A stretch of 64,000 nucleotides of DNA from Sabellastarte sp. h YS-2021 (GCA_964017235.1 OZ024929.1:21511464-21575463), one strand, 5' to 3'. Numbered from the stretch's first letter, positions 35,691 through 47,360 are shown. A program made the numbers and translations. Notes: a model not told the origin generated them from the sequence alone.

Positions 35691-36273
35691 GACAGGCAGT
35701 TCAGAGGGCTGAGGAATGCTGTCATATAAGGCAATCCAAATCTGTAACATTTGAAATATAGGTATTTGAACATTTTCATGGCAAGTAAAAAGTTTCAAAA
35801 CCAAATTATGTAATGTTTCTGTGCTTATGTTCAACAAAACTCATACCATTATATCCATACCCACATCCAATATTGTCAGATATTTTATTATTTTGGATCA
35901 TATCAATAATGTAAATTTTGGCCTTTTTGCGACAGAATAAGAGTCACATGAAACAGCTGTGAAAGGGGTGGGTGGTATTTTTTTATTATTTAAAAAAAAC
36001 ACCCAATAATCTGTTAAGATTAAATGTCAATTGGTTGCTGTCTTGAGAGAGCCCGTAGAACTTTAAAAGAGGAAAAACCATCCCTTTTTTCTCAAAATCG
36101 ATTGTTGCAAAAGTTATGCAATTATTGGGTACATAGCTAATACGCATCTCCCCCCACACAAATACAATGTGAAAATAATAATGTTTATGCATAACTTATT
36201 CTTTTCATTCATAACACATAGCTTTTATGTATCATACAACATTTTTGCCACTCTTTTCCTGGTACAATCAAAA

Positions 36274-36425
36274 GGTCCTCAGTGACCTAGTGGTTGGCAA
36301 GTTTGGCATCTGATCACAGGCAGATACCTCTGTGTGGGTTTGGTACACACAAGTGGTAATACTGAAGTTCTGTCCCAATATGACCCTGGCTGTTGACCGG
36401 GACATAAAACCCCAACTTCGGCTAC
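36274..36425 (+). mobile_element. SINE family B, copy 3
   Basis: The head GGTCCTCAGTGACCTAGTGG, B-box-like TGGGTTTGGTACACAC, and body TCTGTCCCAATATGACCCTG and GGGACATAAAACCCCAAC match the - strand copies at 8385 and 12415. Confidence 0.7.
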
Positions 36426-36659
36426 ATTTCCCCCATTCTTTCCCCTGGAATCATTTCTGCCAGGGACACAAGTTTAAAATCAGCAATGTCTTACGATTGA
36501 TCGTGAAAGTGCTGCATATTCCTGCATACCACAGGTGTATGCCCAACATTTGTGTCCTGTTACAAAACAAGGTGAAAATTTTGTTAAAAAAAGCCCATCT
36601 TTATATCTGTCAACTGATTTGGCAACTATAAGTGTGGAATATTAATATTTAATTATCAT

Positions 36660-37275
36660 CAGAACTGTTTGATAAGAGAAATGTCATCCCGAAATGCTAC
36701 AAGGCTCCAATATGTTCAAAATGCTCTTGCACGGTTTGTCACTGGTGCTTCAAAGTACACTCACATTACATCCACCCTTAGGACACTTCATTGGCTACCC
36801 ATTAGACAACGTATTATCTTCAAAACCCTAGTTTTGGTTTGTAAGTACCTCACCACTGGCCAGCCTAAGTATTTTGCACCATATCTCCCCTTGTACAAAT
36901 CTGCTGTGAATACAAGACGTTCCAATCCCAAAAATTTGTTCCTTCAGGTTCCCTCTTACTGTGCTTCCATCCATAAATCTAAGGTCCATTTTAACAATAG
37001 TTTTTCATATGATGTCCCTAAGTTATATAATGATCTTCCATATGATATACGCAGTGCTCCAAATCTCTCCAGTTTCAAAAGTCGACTCAAAACCTACCTA
37101 TTTCAGAAATCATTCCCTCCATAGCTTCTTACTACCGAACACCGGACGACCTCTCTGGGAACGACTCGGAACATGTCTAATGTCTTATGACTTATGCCTT
37201 ATGAATTGGATGGTGTGCCTTAGAATCCATTGATACGGAGATTAAGCATGTGGACAACTGATTGATTGATTGAAG
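36660..37275 (+). pseudogene. Non-LTR retrotransposon C-terminal fragment (CR1-like)
   Basis: An open frame of 151 codons (36669-37124) reads LQYVQNALARFVTG, LHWLPIRQRIIFK, and near the end LYNDLPYDIRSAPNLSSFKS then LKTYLFQ. This is the typical region after the RT domain of CR1-like elements. The 3' tail has GTGCCTTAGAATCC and ends in a TGATTGATTGATTGA microsatellite (37259-37274), as such tails do. It is 5'-truncated, with no RT core. This is the best-preserved of the three non-LTR fragments. Confidence 0.88.
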
Positions 37276-39594
37276 AGAGAATTTTTTCTAACTGGACATA
37301 CAAATTATTAACAAAACACTGTTATTAAACTATTTATTGTGCTTCAAGAATGTACATAAATAAGAAGTGAAAAAGATTCATTACTTTATATATTGAGTCA
37401 TATGTATAGAAGCCAGTCAAGTGTCAATAATACCAGTAACAAGAACTATAGAATATTACTAATTACTAATACTGTTAGATTATAACATCTGTCAACACCT
37501 AACAATGTAATCACTGTGGGTATACTGTTAGCACTATGAATCACTCGTGTCTTTCACATCAATACGTACATGCATAACCGTTTCAAAATAAGTCTATATG
37601 GATACATTATTTACTGTTAATGATAAGAATGGTAACTAGAAGGCACTCGTAGAGTCCACACTTTCACCAAGGCAGCTGAGCATGCCCAAATCATATTTAC
37701 ATCCAAATACTCCTTTTTATTTTGACCCTCATAATCAGATAGGATGACCATGATGGAAATCATTGTAAATGGGACTATTGGAAATTTTTTTACCCAGCAG
37801 AAAATTTACATCCTTCCCAAAATTTAATCACTTTGTCCTTTGGTCAGGTCTTATCCAAATATATAAAAAAATAAAGATGTTTTCATTAGTTTCAGAGTAG
37901 TCAGAAACACAGCCAGAGAAACATACACATCCAAAAAACTTAATCTGCCTGGTGGAGATAATTATGTTTATATCTAAACAAAACACTTCTCCCCTCTATA
38001 ATTGGCACAACTGGAGCACAGAATCACTGTGTAATCCTTATGTAACTCTGTGTGGATGGTTTAGTGCCAAGTGCCACACATAGATATATTCAAAAGAAAA
38101 ACACATCAAATCACTGTAAAGAGTACCTATTAATAGGTGATAATATCATTCTAATAATTGTACGCAGTGCTCTAAATTGGTACATGACAGACATACAGAT
38201 TACGACTAATTATTTTTACACCAACAATCCAGATTTGTTGAAGATGGTTTGCACACTGAAGTCTATAAAACATTACAAATCATATAACTATAGATAGAAG
38301 GCACGTTTCAGTACAATTTTGTAGATTATTGTACATTATTGTATATGTAGATGAATGTATTGTTTTACTCGTTATAATATTCTGCAAGTGGAGGTTTATG
38401 CAGATATTACAGTCTTTACATCTTTGCACAAATAATGTTATTGGTATAGTTATTCTATTAATTTTCATCAAACAAAGCATGACATAACAGCTTTCACCAT
38501 CATCCAACACTACAATCTAGCAGTATACACATGCTATGCTTTATGTTGTGTTTATTGAACATTTCCCTGTTGTATCTATGGATATTGAAATAAATATGCA
38601 CTGCAGAGTTTTAATTATTTTAATTATTGCTGTTGTCCTCAGTGAAAGAGGTTATGTCATTGGCAAGGGTGTCTGTCTGCCTGTCTGCAATATCACTGAA
38701 AATGTTATGAATGGATTCTGATGAAATTTTAAGGTAATGTCAACAATAGCACAAGAAACAGGTAATTAATTGTTGGTGCTGATCTGGATCACTGCCTGGA
38801 TCCAGGAATTTTTAAAATAATATTTACCATTGTACTCATAAGCAATACTTGTGGTGTTGGACCTTGGCGGACTTATGTGTTCCCTGAGTGCTCTTGCTAA
38901 ACAGTTAATGACATTTTTATTCATAAATATAATTTATTTGAAATTCAGCCATTGTGTATCTAAACTACCTTAAATATATCGTGAAAATCAAATCCTATTG
39001 AGATTCTTTGTCTAATGCTAATATAGGTATCAGTTAATATTACTACATACAAACTGCATTAAAATTGATCACTAACATATTTCTGATTTTTACACTGGGT
39101 TAGCTATGAATCATAATGAGTTACATTTTACTCTACTCTTTATTTAGTATTTTTGAATTTATTGTACAGTTTATCTTAAAGTTATACAAACTGATACACA
39201 TTACACTGACAGGTATTTGTTAAACAAATTCCTCAGAACATGATGATGTAAAGTTAGTGACATGTATCAGACATTTTACACAGATGTCCTAATATACAAA
39301 CACAATGAAGAATCATAACCAATGAGAATGTACATTCATGATAAACAACAGATATACATAAAAATTAACAAAACAATCACTAAGAGTTAACAATTCAAGC
39401 ACCAGCAGCGTTTATATAAATCATATAACAAGACCAAATCAAATAACCATCAACACACTATAATGTATCATCAACTGCACATCTCCATTTTAGCTACAAA
39501 TATTTTTAGTCAACAGGATTGATTACGTATCAGATTTTGGATGAAAGTGTAACCATTCCCTGAAACAGGTGATTTATGTGGTATGCCTAAAATT
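37276..39594. other. Intergenic sequence, no gene seen
   Basis: AT-rich throughout. It contains a dispersed-repeat copy at 38640-38910 but no coding exon. Confidence 0.45.
38640..38910 (+). repeat. Dispersed repeat, copy related to 47100-47350
   Basis: GTCTGTCTGCCTGTCTGCAA, GAATGGATTCTGATGAAATT, GTCAACAATAGCACAAG and CTTGGCGGACTTATG...GAGTGCTCTTGCT occur in the same order at 47100-47350 (GTGAACGGATTTTAATGAAT, GTCAACAGTGGTACAAGGA, CTTGGCGGATGCC...CAGTGCTCTTG). Confidence 0.65.
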
Positions 39595-39935
39595 TGAAGA
39601 ATAAAACTAGTCTAAGTGGTACATGGGTAGGTAATAGTGCTTATGTAGGTCTAAGTGGTACATCTGTTCCAAATGGCATAATGGGTCCCAGTGGTATGGT
39701 AGGTAACAGTGGTGTGAGAGGTCTTATTACTGGTCTAATTGATATGGCTGGTCCAAGTGGTTTGCCTAATTGACGGGGTATGGTCTAAGTCTGGTAAGGC
39801 ATGCCCAACTGGTATGGCAGGTCCAAGTTATATTTTTGGTCTGTGTGGTATAGCTGCTAAAGGTGGTATGGAAGATCTAAGTGGTATGGTTAACTGATAT
39901 GACATAGGTAGTCCAAGTGGCACAGGCAGAGCTGA
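39595..39935. repeat. Degenerate GGTCYAAGTGGTATGG repeat just 3' of gene A
   Basis: More than ten imperfect copies of a 16-30 bp unit (GGTCTAAGTGGTACAT, GGTCCCAGTGGTATGG, GGTCCAAGTGGTTTGC, GGTCCAAGTTATATTT, GATCTAAGTGGTATGG). On the - strand the unit would read I-P-L-G-P, the same words that end gene A's coding frame (GGCCAAGTGGTATGG at 40098-40113). Stops occur between units in gene A's frame. Confidence 0.8.
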
Positions 39936-40063
39936 AAGTGTTGGGTTTTATACTACATGATCCAGATATACATTTTTTAGCTTCATTTATAATTATTTTG
40001 TTATATTTCATGTTGTCGTTCAAACAGTAAAACACTAGTTTCATGAAGAGTATTGCAAAACCT

Positions 40064-41272
40064 CTATGACAATGGTTCACCATTTCCTATGCCAGGTGGG
40101 CCAAGTGGTATGGCCGGCCCCATTGGTATTGGAGGGGCTGGAGGTGGCGGAGGTGGTGGTGGTGGTGGTAACACCAGTACAGGCTGGTAATCCCCTGTGT
40201 TGTTGGCAAACACCTTACGTAAAGATTCAGGGATGTTATTTCCATGCTTATCCTTGGGCATTTCTTCATAGTTAGGTGTTTTTTCTGTGGGACCATTTTT
40301 GTTTTCATCACTTGCAACATCTTGAGTTGTGCTTCCCGCATTCATTCTGGGACTGTAATCAGTTCTGGGGGTAATCTCAATATTTGTGTCTATCCTTTCA
40401 TCATCGAGGTACAGTTGGTTTTCTGCAAACAACTGACTTTCATCCCTCTCTTCATTATCAGTAATATCCATGTTCTCAGCAGAATCCTTCTTTTCAGTTG
40501 GTAACCCTTCTGACTTTATCATATTCACATCAATCTTAGCTCGTGGTATCCCGTAGGCCAGAAAGTCTTTAGGTGATAGATCGGTGGCATTGTTTGTAGC
40601 AAGGGAATAACTCATGATGTAAGTAGGATCTCCGTGTACTTTGGTGTCTTTTTTAAGGCTCACATATCCATCGCTGGTTCTGGCTAGACGTCCAAGTGAA
40701 TGATCATGTACATCATCATCACGTGCTTTGATCACATCCTTAATGATTGTTCCATTCATCTGAGTCCTCCATTTTCCCCACTCAAACAGATTCTGATCAC
40801 TCCTGTCAGTGGGTACTTTTGGATTTGTCACCTTTGGCTCCTTGTCTATGTTTTCCTGCCTTGGCTCCCAGGTATATTCATTGGGGTTTCTGGGTGGTGG
40901 GTTCTGCTTTTCATATCCTCTGTAATATTGTTCTGGCTGTCTCCCCCGGTATTCCTCATGTGTATATCCTCTCTTCACCTCACCAGACTGGGCATAAGCA
41001 CTCTCAACCTGAGGTATCCACTGCTGTTCAATGTATTTGTTCCTGTTGGTAGTTTGCTCTCTATACACATGGTCTCTGGGTTTTCTTGTTAATGGAACGT
41101 CCTCTTTATAGACATGGTCTCTGGGTTTTCTTGTTAAGGGCACTTCCTCTTTATACACATGGTCTCTTAGTTTTCTTGGTAATTGAGCCTCCTCTCTATA
41201 CATTTGGTCTCTGGGCTTTCTTGGTGATGGAGCTCTTGGTCGAGTTTGGGTCTTTCGATAGTACCTATCCAT
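40064..41272 (-). CDS. Gene A: uncharacterised KWR/GIPR-block protein with Tyr and Pro repeats, 402 aa
   Basis: The single coding exon starts just after an acceptor (TGTTTCAG, exon start 41278) with ATG at 41270-41272 and ends with TAG at 40064-40066. Two in-frame codons precede the ATG, so upstream coding exons are not excluded. No known domain is recognised. From the N terminus: four exact 15-residue repeats, RK(P/L)RD(H/Q)(V/M)Y(K/R)E, with tyrosines at 25, 40, 55 and 70; a Tyr/Gln/Arg-rich segment (93-135); NLFEWGKWRTQMN at 161-173; GDPTYIMSYS (214-223); FLAYGIPRAK (237-246); an acidic middle; and a C-terminal run of ten prolines followed by PMGPAIPLGP. No signal peptide or transmembrane span is seen. 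The two blocks and their spacing (74 residues between KWR and GIPR, 64 in gene B) mark it as a paralogue of gene B. Repeated tyrosines and polyproline suggest a phosphorylation-dependent or SH3/WW/EVH1-binding scaffold; that is inference. Confidence 0.75.
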   Translation of the reverse strand: MDRYYRKTQTRPRAPSPRKPRDQMYREEAQLPRKLRDHVYKEEVPLTRKPRDHVYKEDVPLTRKPRDHVYREQTTNRNKYIEQQWIPQVESAYAQSGEVKRGYTHEEYRGRQPEQYYRGYEKQNPPPRNPNEYTWEPRQENIDKEPKVTNPKVPTDRSDQNLFEWGKWRTQMNGTIIKDVIKARDDDVHDHSLGRLARTSDGYVSLKKDTKVHGDPTYIMSYSLATNNATDLSPKDFLAYGIPRAKIDVNMIKSEGLPTEKKDSAENMDITDNEERDESQLFAENQLYLDDERIDTNIEITPRTDYSPRMNAGSTTQDVASDENKNGPTEKTPNYEEMPKDKHGNNIPESLRKVFANNTGDYQPVLVLPPPPPPPPPPAPPIPMGPAIPLGPPGIGNGEPLS

Positions 41273-41278
41273 GATGAT

Positions 41279-42340
41279 CTGAAACATATAGTGACGATTG
41301 TATGAATTGTAAAAGCTTTAAATGTGGATGTTCACCTATGTATGTCAAATTGAATTAGGTAAAGACAGATAGGTCATTCAAGTATTACCATAGCTGTAAC
41401 TATGGGATGTAACTATACAAGTTTGACCTTAGGTGATATATGGTTAGGCCTGGAATATTTTGCAAAAAATACTAAACCCTAGGGCGTGGAAGACAAAGCT
41501 AAAATATCATCTATCATATGTTGCAGCCACTAAACCATTCAGGATTTAAACTTGTGCATTTGATATTGATGAAACATTCTAATATCACTTTACCATATGT
41601 TTTTGCCAAAGGGACATGTCAGCCACAAATGTTCATTGTGGTTTCATGCTCACTAACTGAGATACACCAACATAAAATTTCATTTTTTTTTCAATTCCTT
41701 AGGTTATGTATTTCATTGAATTGACTAAATTATCTTAAATATTGATTTATTAACTGAATAAATTAAAAGAACATATCAAAAGTTATAAACTTATTGTTTC
41801 ACTAAATGGAGATATTTACTTACATTTATCGCTATGAATCGAGTTAGTCCCTTTTAAAAAAAATATCTTCTTTTTTTGAAAAAAAAAAACTTATCTAGAA
41901 AGCATAATACATTCACACCCTGGCAACTGTAACATCGTACCTGATAAGAGAGCAATCCTTTGAAAGTAATTGAGAAAACACTGAACAAAGCCAAGCCATC
42001 AAGTGCATATGTTAACTATCTTTCAAGTGAATCTATCTCTTTTTAAATATATATACTTTTTTCATTATTGTTGCCAAGATATCACCTCACTTTGTTTGCA
42101 TGCTTTACCTTGGTTCACTTTATATGTGCAAAACATATTCTGAAGATAGCTTATTACCGAAAAAACAGCAAATGATTTTATAATTAACTGTTTTGATAAA
42201 GGGCTGTCTCAATCATGTTTTTCTATTTTTTATGTTAGAGTGACGAATAAATTTGATAAATGTGAAAAAACATGCAAAAAAAAATGCAACAACTCAATAA
42301 AAATGTAATTTGACTATTCTTGTTTGTTTTCGCCCATTAG
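41279..42340. other. Region 5' of gene A, no exon identified
   Basis: AT-rich, with A/T runs near 41850-41890. The 5' UTR exon expected from the acceptor at 41279-41280 was not found. Confidence 0.4.
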
Positions 42341-42446
42341 GTAAACTCAGGATGAAGTATGGGCTGCAGAAGGATGGTCCTTGCTGGCAATGCAAGCAAG
42401 AAACCTATACAAATGAAGAAAGACTGACAGAAGACATTGTGTATAG
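42341..42446 (+). CDS. Candidate internal exon, 106 bp, unrecognised Cys-containing product
   Basis: A pyrimidine-rich tract with acceptor CCATTAG (AG 42339-42340) and a strong donor ATAG/GTCAGTG (GT at 42447) enclose the sole open frame. It reads KLRMKYGLQKDGPCWQCKQE and ends TEDIVYR. The other two frames have stops within the first few codons. It contains a CWQC pair, which could be half of a metal site. No family recognised. It lies on the + strand, opposite gene A, so it would belong to an interleaved gene. Splice context is better than for 33223-33370. Confidence 0.4.
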
Positions 42447-43243
42447 GTCAGTGAAATGACATTAAATAACTCATAAAGCTTACTTAGCTGCTCAATAGAT
42501 TTCCTTGTATCCAATGATATGTCCACGATGCCTGGTTCAGTAGAGTCCAAATGCTTTCACATATTAAGTTTCTTTGTCGTGGGCAAACCTCTATATCTCC
42601 TATTTAGTATTATTGCACGATATATATACAGTACATATCAATGAATTTTGTTATACTTTGAATATGCGTGTATTATTTTGTGAATTGAAGTTTCCCCTAA
42701 ATATAATACATCATGAAACATGTTTACATTCATTTATCTCTTATTCCTCCTTCATGTATTTTAGCATACAGTATATTTCCTCATGTAATTAGTTGTAACT
42801 TCTTCACTTTTTTTCTGCTTCTGAGAATATTGTATCATTTGCAATATCCACCACATTATACGTTAACTTTTCCTCATATGCATACACCAAATAACGATTT
42901 CATGCAGGGAATGTGCAGTATAATACAGTGGTTTACATATTAGGGTTGCATTGACTCTATTTGATTAATATGTTAGTATGTGTTTATATATGTGTACATA
43001 GGCGATCAATGGCTACAGGTATGGTTGTTTCAAGTCTTCTTATACCATAAATGCATAATATCGACAAAAAATGTCACTCTTTTGGAGAAGAGGACAATAT
43101 GTAGAGTATACTTAGTAAACAATAAAAAAACTAAACTGGCTTGTTTTTCCAAGGCTGTGGCCAAGTCTGTCAAATGTTGTGCACGGTCTAACGCCTTTTA
43201 TTTTACAAACTGGATTTGTTAGTAAACAAGGACACAGTGAACC
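42447..43243. other. AT-rich sequence, no gene seen
   Basis: Several short open frames without splice context. No repeat recognised. Confidence 0.45.
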
Positions 43244-43294
43244 GACTATATTTTGCGCACTGTAATGAAAATATACAGTGCGCAAAATATAGTC
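43244..43294. repeat. Perfect 21 bp stem hairpin
   Basis: GACTATATTTTGCGCACTGTA (43244-43264) is the exact reverse complement of 43274-43294 around the 9 base loop ATGAAAATA. It may be a foldback element remnant; the stem is somewhat short for a typical animal microRNA precursor. Confidence 0.9.
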
Positions 43295-43330
43295 TTTGTT
43301 TTTTGCTATTCCTCAGTGTGGCTTATCAGT

Positions 43331-44239
43331 TCAGGGGCCAGATTCACGAATAATACTTAGATAAGGTGACCTTAGATCTAAGTAAGGGAACGTTTTTCAC
43401 TTGACCAAGTTTTTCTTAGAATTGCTATTCACGAAACAATGCTTAGATAAGGTAACCTTAGATTTTAAGTAAGGAAAAAACCTCTCCTAACTCTTTAGGT
43501 GAGGTTGTATCAGTAAATATGATTGGCCAAGAGCTATGGAATATTTTGGTGTAAACATTTGGCTGTTTATCAAAATCACCATCTGCAAAGAATATTACTT
43601 ACAGCTTTATATTACTGTGAGATTTTTAACAGTAATTCATGTTAAATTAGTGCCATGCTCAAAAATGGCAAATTATCCCCCCTCCCCCCCAAAAAAAAAA
43701 ATTACAAATTTCACCTATCTCCGTTCATACACAAAAATCAAATTGCAATTGTTTCCTGTCAGGACATGCACAAAATTACTGTATAAGTTGAAATTTTAAC
43801 TGGGCATTAATTTTAACTATTTTAACTGCAGGGTGAGCTTGAAGAGTAAAAATTAACTCCTATTGAAAATTTAATATTTTTTTTCTCTAGTAGAATCTAA
43901 CCAATAGTAAAAATTAATTCTAGTAAATTTTGTCAAAATGAAGAATGAATGAAATTTTCTTCTAACTAAAATTTTGACTTATACAGTAACCACTTGGATA
44001 AATAAACCTCACCATCCAAAAAGAACACCAATATTTACAAACTAAACCATGCGATTTCAACATTCTGTCGTCCTAAGGTAGCTTCTGAAATTACTTAAAA
44101 TCTAAGTATAGGTTCTAAGGTCACCTTAGAGTTAGGAACGTTTGTGAATAAGGTTTCTTAATTTCTTACTTGAAATCTAAGTAATACTTAAAATCTAAGT
44201 TAGGAATAGTCTAAGTATTGTTCGTGAATCCGGCCCCTG
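43331..44239. mobile_element. TIR element, CAGGGGCC.GATTCACGAA family
   Basis: The left end CAGGGGCCAGATTCACGAA is mirrored by TTCGTGAATCCGGCCCCTG at 44221-44239. Subterminal regions are built from short AAGTAATACTTAGAT/CTAAGGTCACCTTA words in both orientations. About 0.9 kb, with no coding capacity. The GGGCC...TTCACGAA terminus resembles those of the elements at 48.0-51.2 kb and 55.3-55.9 kb. Confidence 0.85.
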
Positions 44240-44555
44240 TTGTCTTCTCGGGAACAGTGCCTTATGCTTTTTAAAGTTTCCCCACAAGTCTGATTTTTTG
44301 AAAAGGAGAAACTACACTCCATTACAACATGATTCTGTACCCCAGTCCACTTGCAATCGGGGCGAAATTTAGATTGAGTTTGGATAGACGTTATGGTGAC
44401 CATTTTAGGCCAAAGTCACAAACACATGCCATATGCAGCATTATCACACGTTGAGGGTTGTACACACAGAGAGGTGACAGCCTTTAATTTGATGCTAAAG
44501 TTGCTTACCACTGGGGCACTGATGCACTTGACCATTTTTCTTAGTCAGAGTCATG

Positions 44556-46645
44556 GCCCACCAGGCACAAGACGTCATTTCGATATCAATGATTGGTCTA
44601 AACTGGGACCTGATGTCATTTTGATAGCATAATGATATCTAGACATTATTTGATGGAAACAGACCTGTTGGTCATTACATATGATGTCAGTTTGACATCA
44701 TTTAATTGCACAAAATCTGATGTTATTCTCTCCACATCATATTGATGTCATTGTGCCATCAGATTAATGTACCCCATAAGTTGGTAATTCTTTTTGACTA
44801 ATTCAAACTTCCCCTATATTTTTTCTCTTTGTCTAAGTAATGTCACTGTTACATCATGAAGTTCATAGATGTTTTTTTTACTTTAACATTTCTTGACACA
44901 TCATTTTGATGTCATTATTAACACTTATTTCTCATATCTAACATACAGTCTGTTTGAGTTATATATTTATGTGTAACATCAATCCCAATTGTCAGTCAAT
45001 CCCAATTGATTAATCACTAATCACTGAAAAGAATTTTGATCACTTCCAGATTTTACCTACTACCAAAAATTTACAAAAAGGACATCAGTGGCAGACAAAT
45101 TTGCAGTACTACAAACCACCCCCACTTTTTGAATAAGTAAATATAAAAAAATAAATGGCAGGAGCACCCCCTTAGATCAAGGACACTACTGACTTTTTGT
45201 AACAACTGTAACTAATACCAGCATTACCATAGCATTGCTCGTAACCCTTGATGCAACTTTGTCATATGCAAACATTCAAAAGGAAGAAGGCCTTAGGGTA
45301 GAAAATTACCAATGAAGGGACCCTAAAATGATCAAACATAGACTGTGTACATAATGAAGCTTATGAGATTAGTATTACAAAATACAAACTTCACTTTTAT
45401 TTATTTATTTCACTTTTAAAAGCAAATAACCATCAATTTGTGTTTAAAATATGTTAAATTGAAGTTAAATACTTGAAATACTGCAACAATAGACTGGATA
45501 TATACTCCAGTCTCCAGGTAATTAAAATTTCTAGTTATTGGTGGCAATTACAGGCTATAATAGACAGGTGGGGTCATTTTCTTGTTTACAGTCATTCAAG
45601 TATTAGGTTGATCGACCTGTGATTGTTAACTTTTCTCACATGCATGATAAAGTGCATTTGAGATGTAGTGGCACTGATGTTTTGTTGTGTAATTGCTGTG
45701 TATGAAGTGTACTAAAAGTACCAATAAATTTTTATTCACATTCCTGTTTATCACTCTCTGTAGATACCACTGGGAAACTGATGCCAATTCTTTATTATAC
45801 ACAATTCCTTATTTAATAATTTAATTTTATGTTATTTGAATAAAATTTAATTAATTTAAAATTTAATTTATTATCCACCACACATTGTATTTGACCAGTA
45901 TAGAGGGTTATACTGACTGGGATATATTTCATTTGTATACAACGGCACCTCAATCACTTCCAGTTTTTCACCAATATCTCAGAAACTGTGTTACCTACAA
46001 ATATGTATTATATATCATGATAAAGGTCTTCTTACAGTGCTTCTACTCATGTATGTTACATAAAAATTCATGTAGAAATGACTGAGATATTGCAGGTTAA
46101 AGATTGCAGTTGTTATATTCACTGGTACCCATGATGCTTTTTGACATCCTTTTTAAAATTCTCTCATCAAATATTCATACTATTGAACCCATAAATCGTA
46201 CAGAATAGTGGATAATAAAAGTAAAAAACCATCCCTCATCAGACATATCAAAATATATCAATCAAAAATATTAACAATATAAGTTTTCTTCATTGTGATA
46301 TATTTTTTATGTATATGTGATTGGGGAAGTTTTCCTATTGTGATGAAACTGTTCCCAAAAGGACATATATAATTTTGGGTGGATTTGAAACTTTAAATTA
46401 CTTACAGTTTGGATGTCATAAAAATTTAATTTTGATATAATGTATGATATCATTTAGAGGTCCCAAAAAAGATGTCATTTTGATGTCTTGAAAATAATGT
46501 TTCTTTGATGTCATGATAATGATGTCATTTTGATGTCGTGAAAATGATGTCATTAGAACTTTCAAACCAAATCAAAAAAAGACAGTTTATTGACATCGGG
46601 CCCGTTGTCATTTTGATGTCAAAATGATGTAACTTTGCCCACTGG
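44556..46645. mobile_element. ~2.1 kb element with GATGTCATTTT subterminal repeats
   Basis: The left end CCCACCAGGCACAAGACGTC is mirrored, with mismatches, by the right end GATGTAACTTTGCCCACTGG. Both ends are followed inward by degenerate repeats of GATGTCATTTTGATGTCA (44570-44960 and 46430-46632). No transposase reading frame is visible. A second element (45868-46345) lies inside and a SINE abuts the right end. Confidence 0.65.
45868..46345. mobile_element. Element with TTTATTATCCACC ends, nested copy
   Basis: TTTATTATCCACCA near 45868-45881 is mirrored by GTGGATAATAAAAG near 46208-46221. The sequence between, and ~120 bp beyond, matches 48368-48790 in order (AATGACTGAGATATTG, AAAGATTGCAGTT, CCATGATGCTTTTTGACAT, CATCAGACATAT, GGGAAGTTTTCCTATTGTG). 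Confidence 0.65.
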
Positions 46646-46874
46646 GGGGCCACGGTGGCAGAGTGGTAACACTCGCCTCCCACCTGTGAGGCTGGGGTTC
46701 GGTTCACGGCTCTACCTCGAGTGGGAAAGATGGTAGTTGCTTGCTGTTGGTCTGCAGTTTACAGTGCAGAACCTTGACCAACTGTATGTACTGGTTTCCT
46801 CTGCCCTTCCAACTACCCGTCGTGATATGACCTACACAGTGTTGAAAGCCACATAAAACCCCAAATAAATAAAT
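46645..46874 (+). mobile_element. SINE family A, copy at element right end
   Basis: The head GGCAGAGTGG...GGTTCGGTTC, the intact body and the AAATAAATAAATT tail are present. It begins in the G run that terminates the 44.6-46.6 kb element. Confidence 0.9.
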
Positions 46875-47096
46875 TATTCAGGGTCATATTAGGACAGACC
46901 ATCAACAATACCACATGTTATCATAAGCTAGATTCGAACCTTTGACCATGTAGCTGAGAGTTAAATGATCATTTATGAACATTGGTAATTACAAACTCAC
47001 GGTGATACCTGCATATTAAGGACAAGTCTAATTTTACATCCTTTTTCAGATCACCCTTTGCTTTTGTGTGTAAAATTATAACCTTCTTCATGACTG

Positions 47097-47360
47097 GTGG
47101 CATGCGTTTGTCTTTCTGATTGTCTCTTTATTTCTTTGCAAAATAACTTGAAATGTTGTGAACGGATTTTAATGAATTTTTCCAGGATATGTCAACAGTG
47201 GTACAAGGAACAAATAATTTTGTTTATGATCCGAATCAATATCTTGATCAAAGATTTACTTGGCCAATTTTTTTTTACCATGGCACTCAAAAGCAATATT
47301 AGAGGTGTTGGGTCTTGGCGGATGCCAGTACTCTCCCAGTGCTCTTGTATTTAAAATTGA
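47097..47360 (+). repeat. Dispersed repeat, second copy of the 38.6 kb family
   Basis: It shares the order of blocks with 38640-38910 and ends at CCAGTGCTCTTG. Non-coding. Confidence 0.6.

Noticed and set aside
40700-41274. + strand open frames of 62-130 codons opposite gene A
   Set aside because: They are shadows of the repetitive, proline/tyrosine-rich - strand frame, with no family resemblance or splice context.
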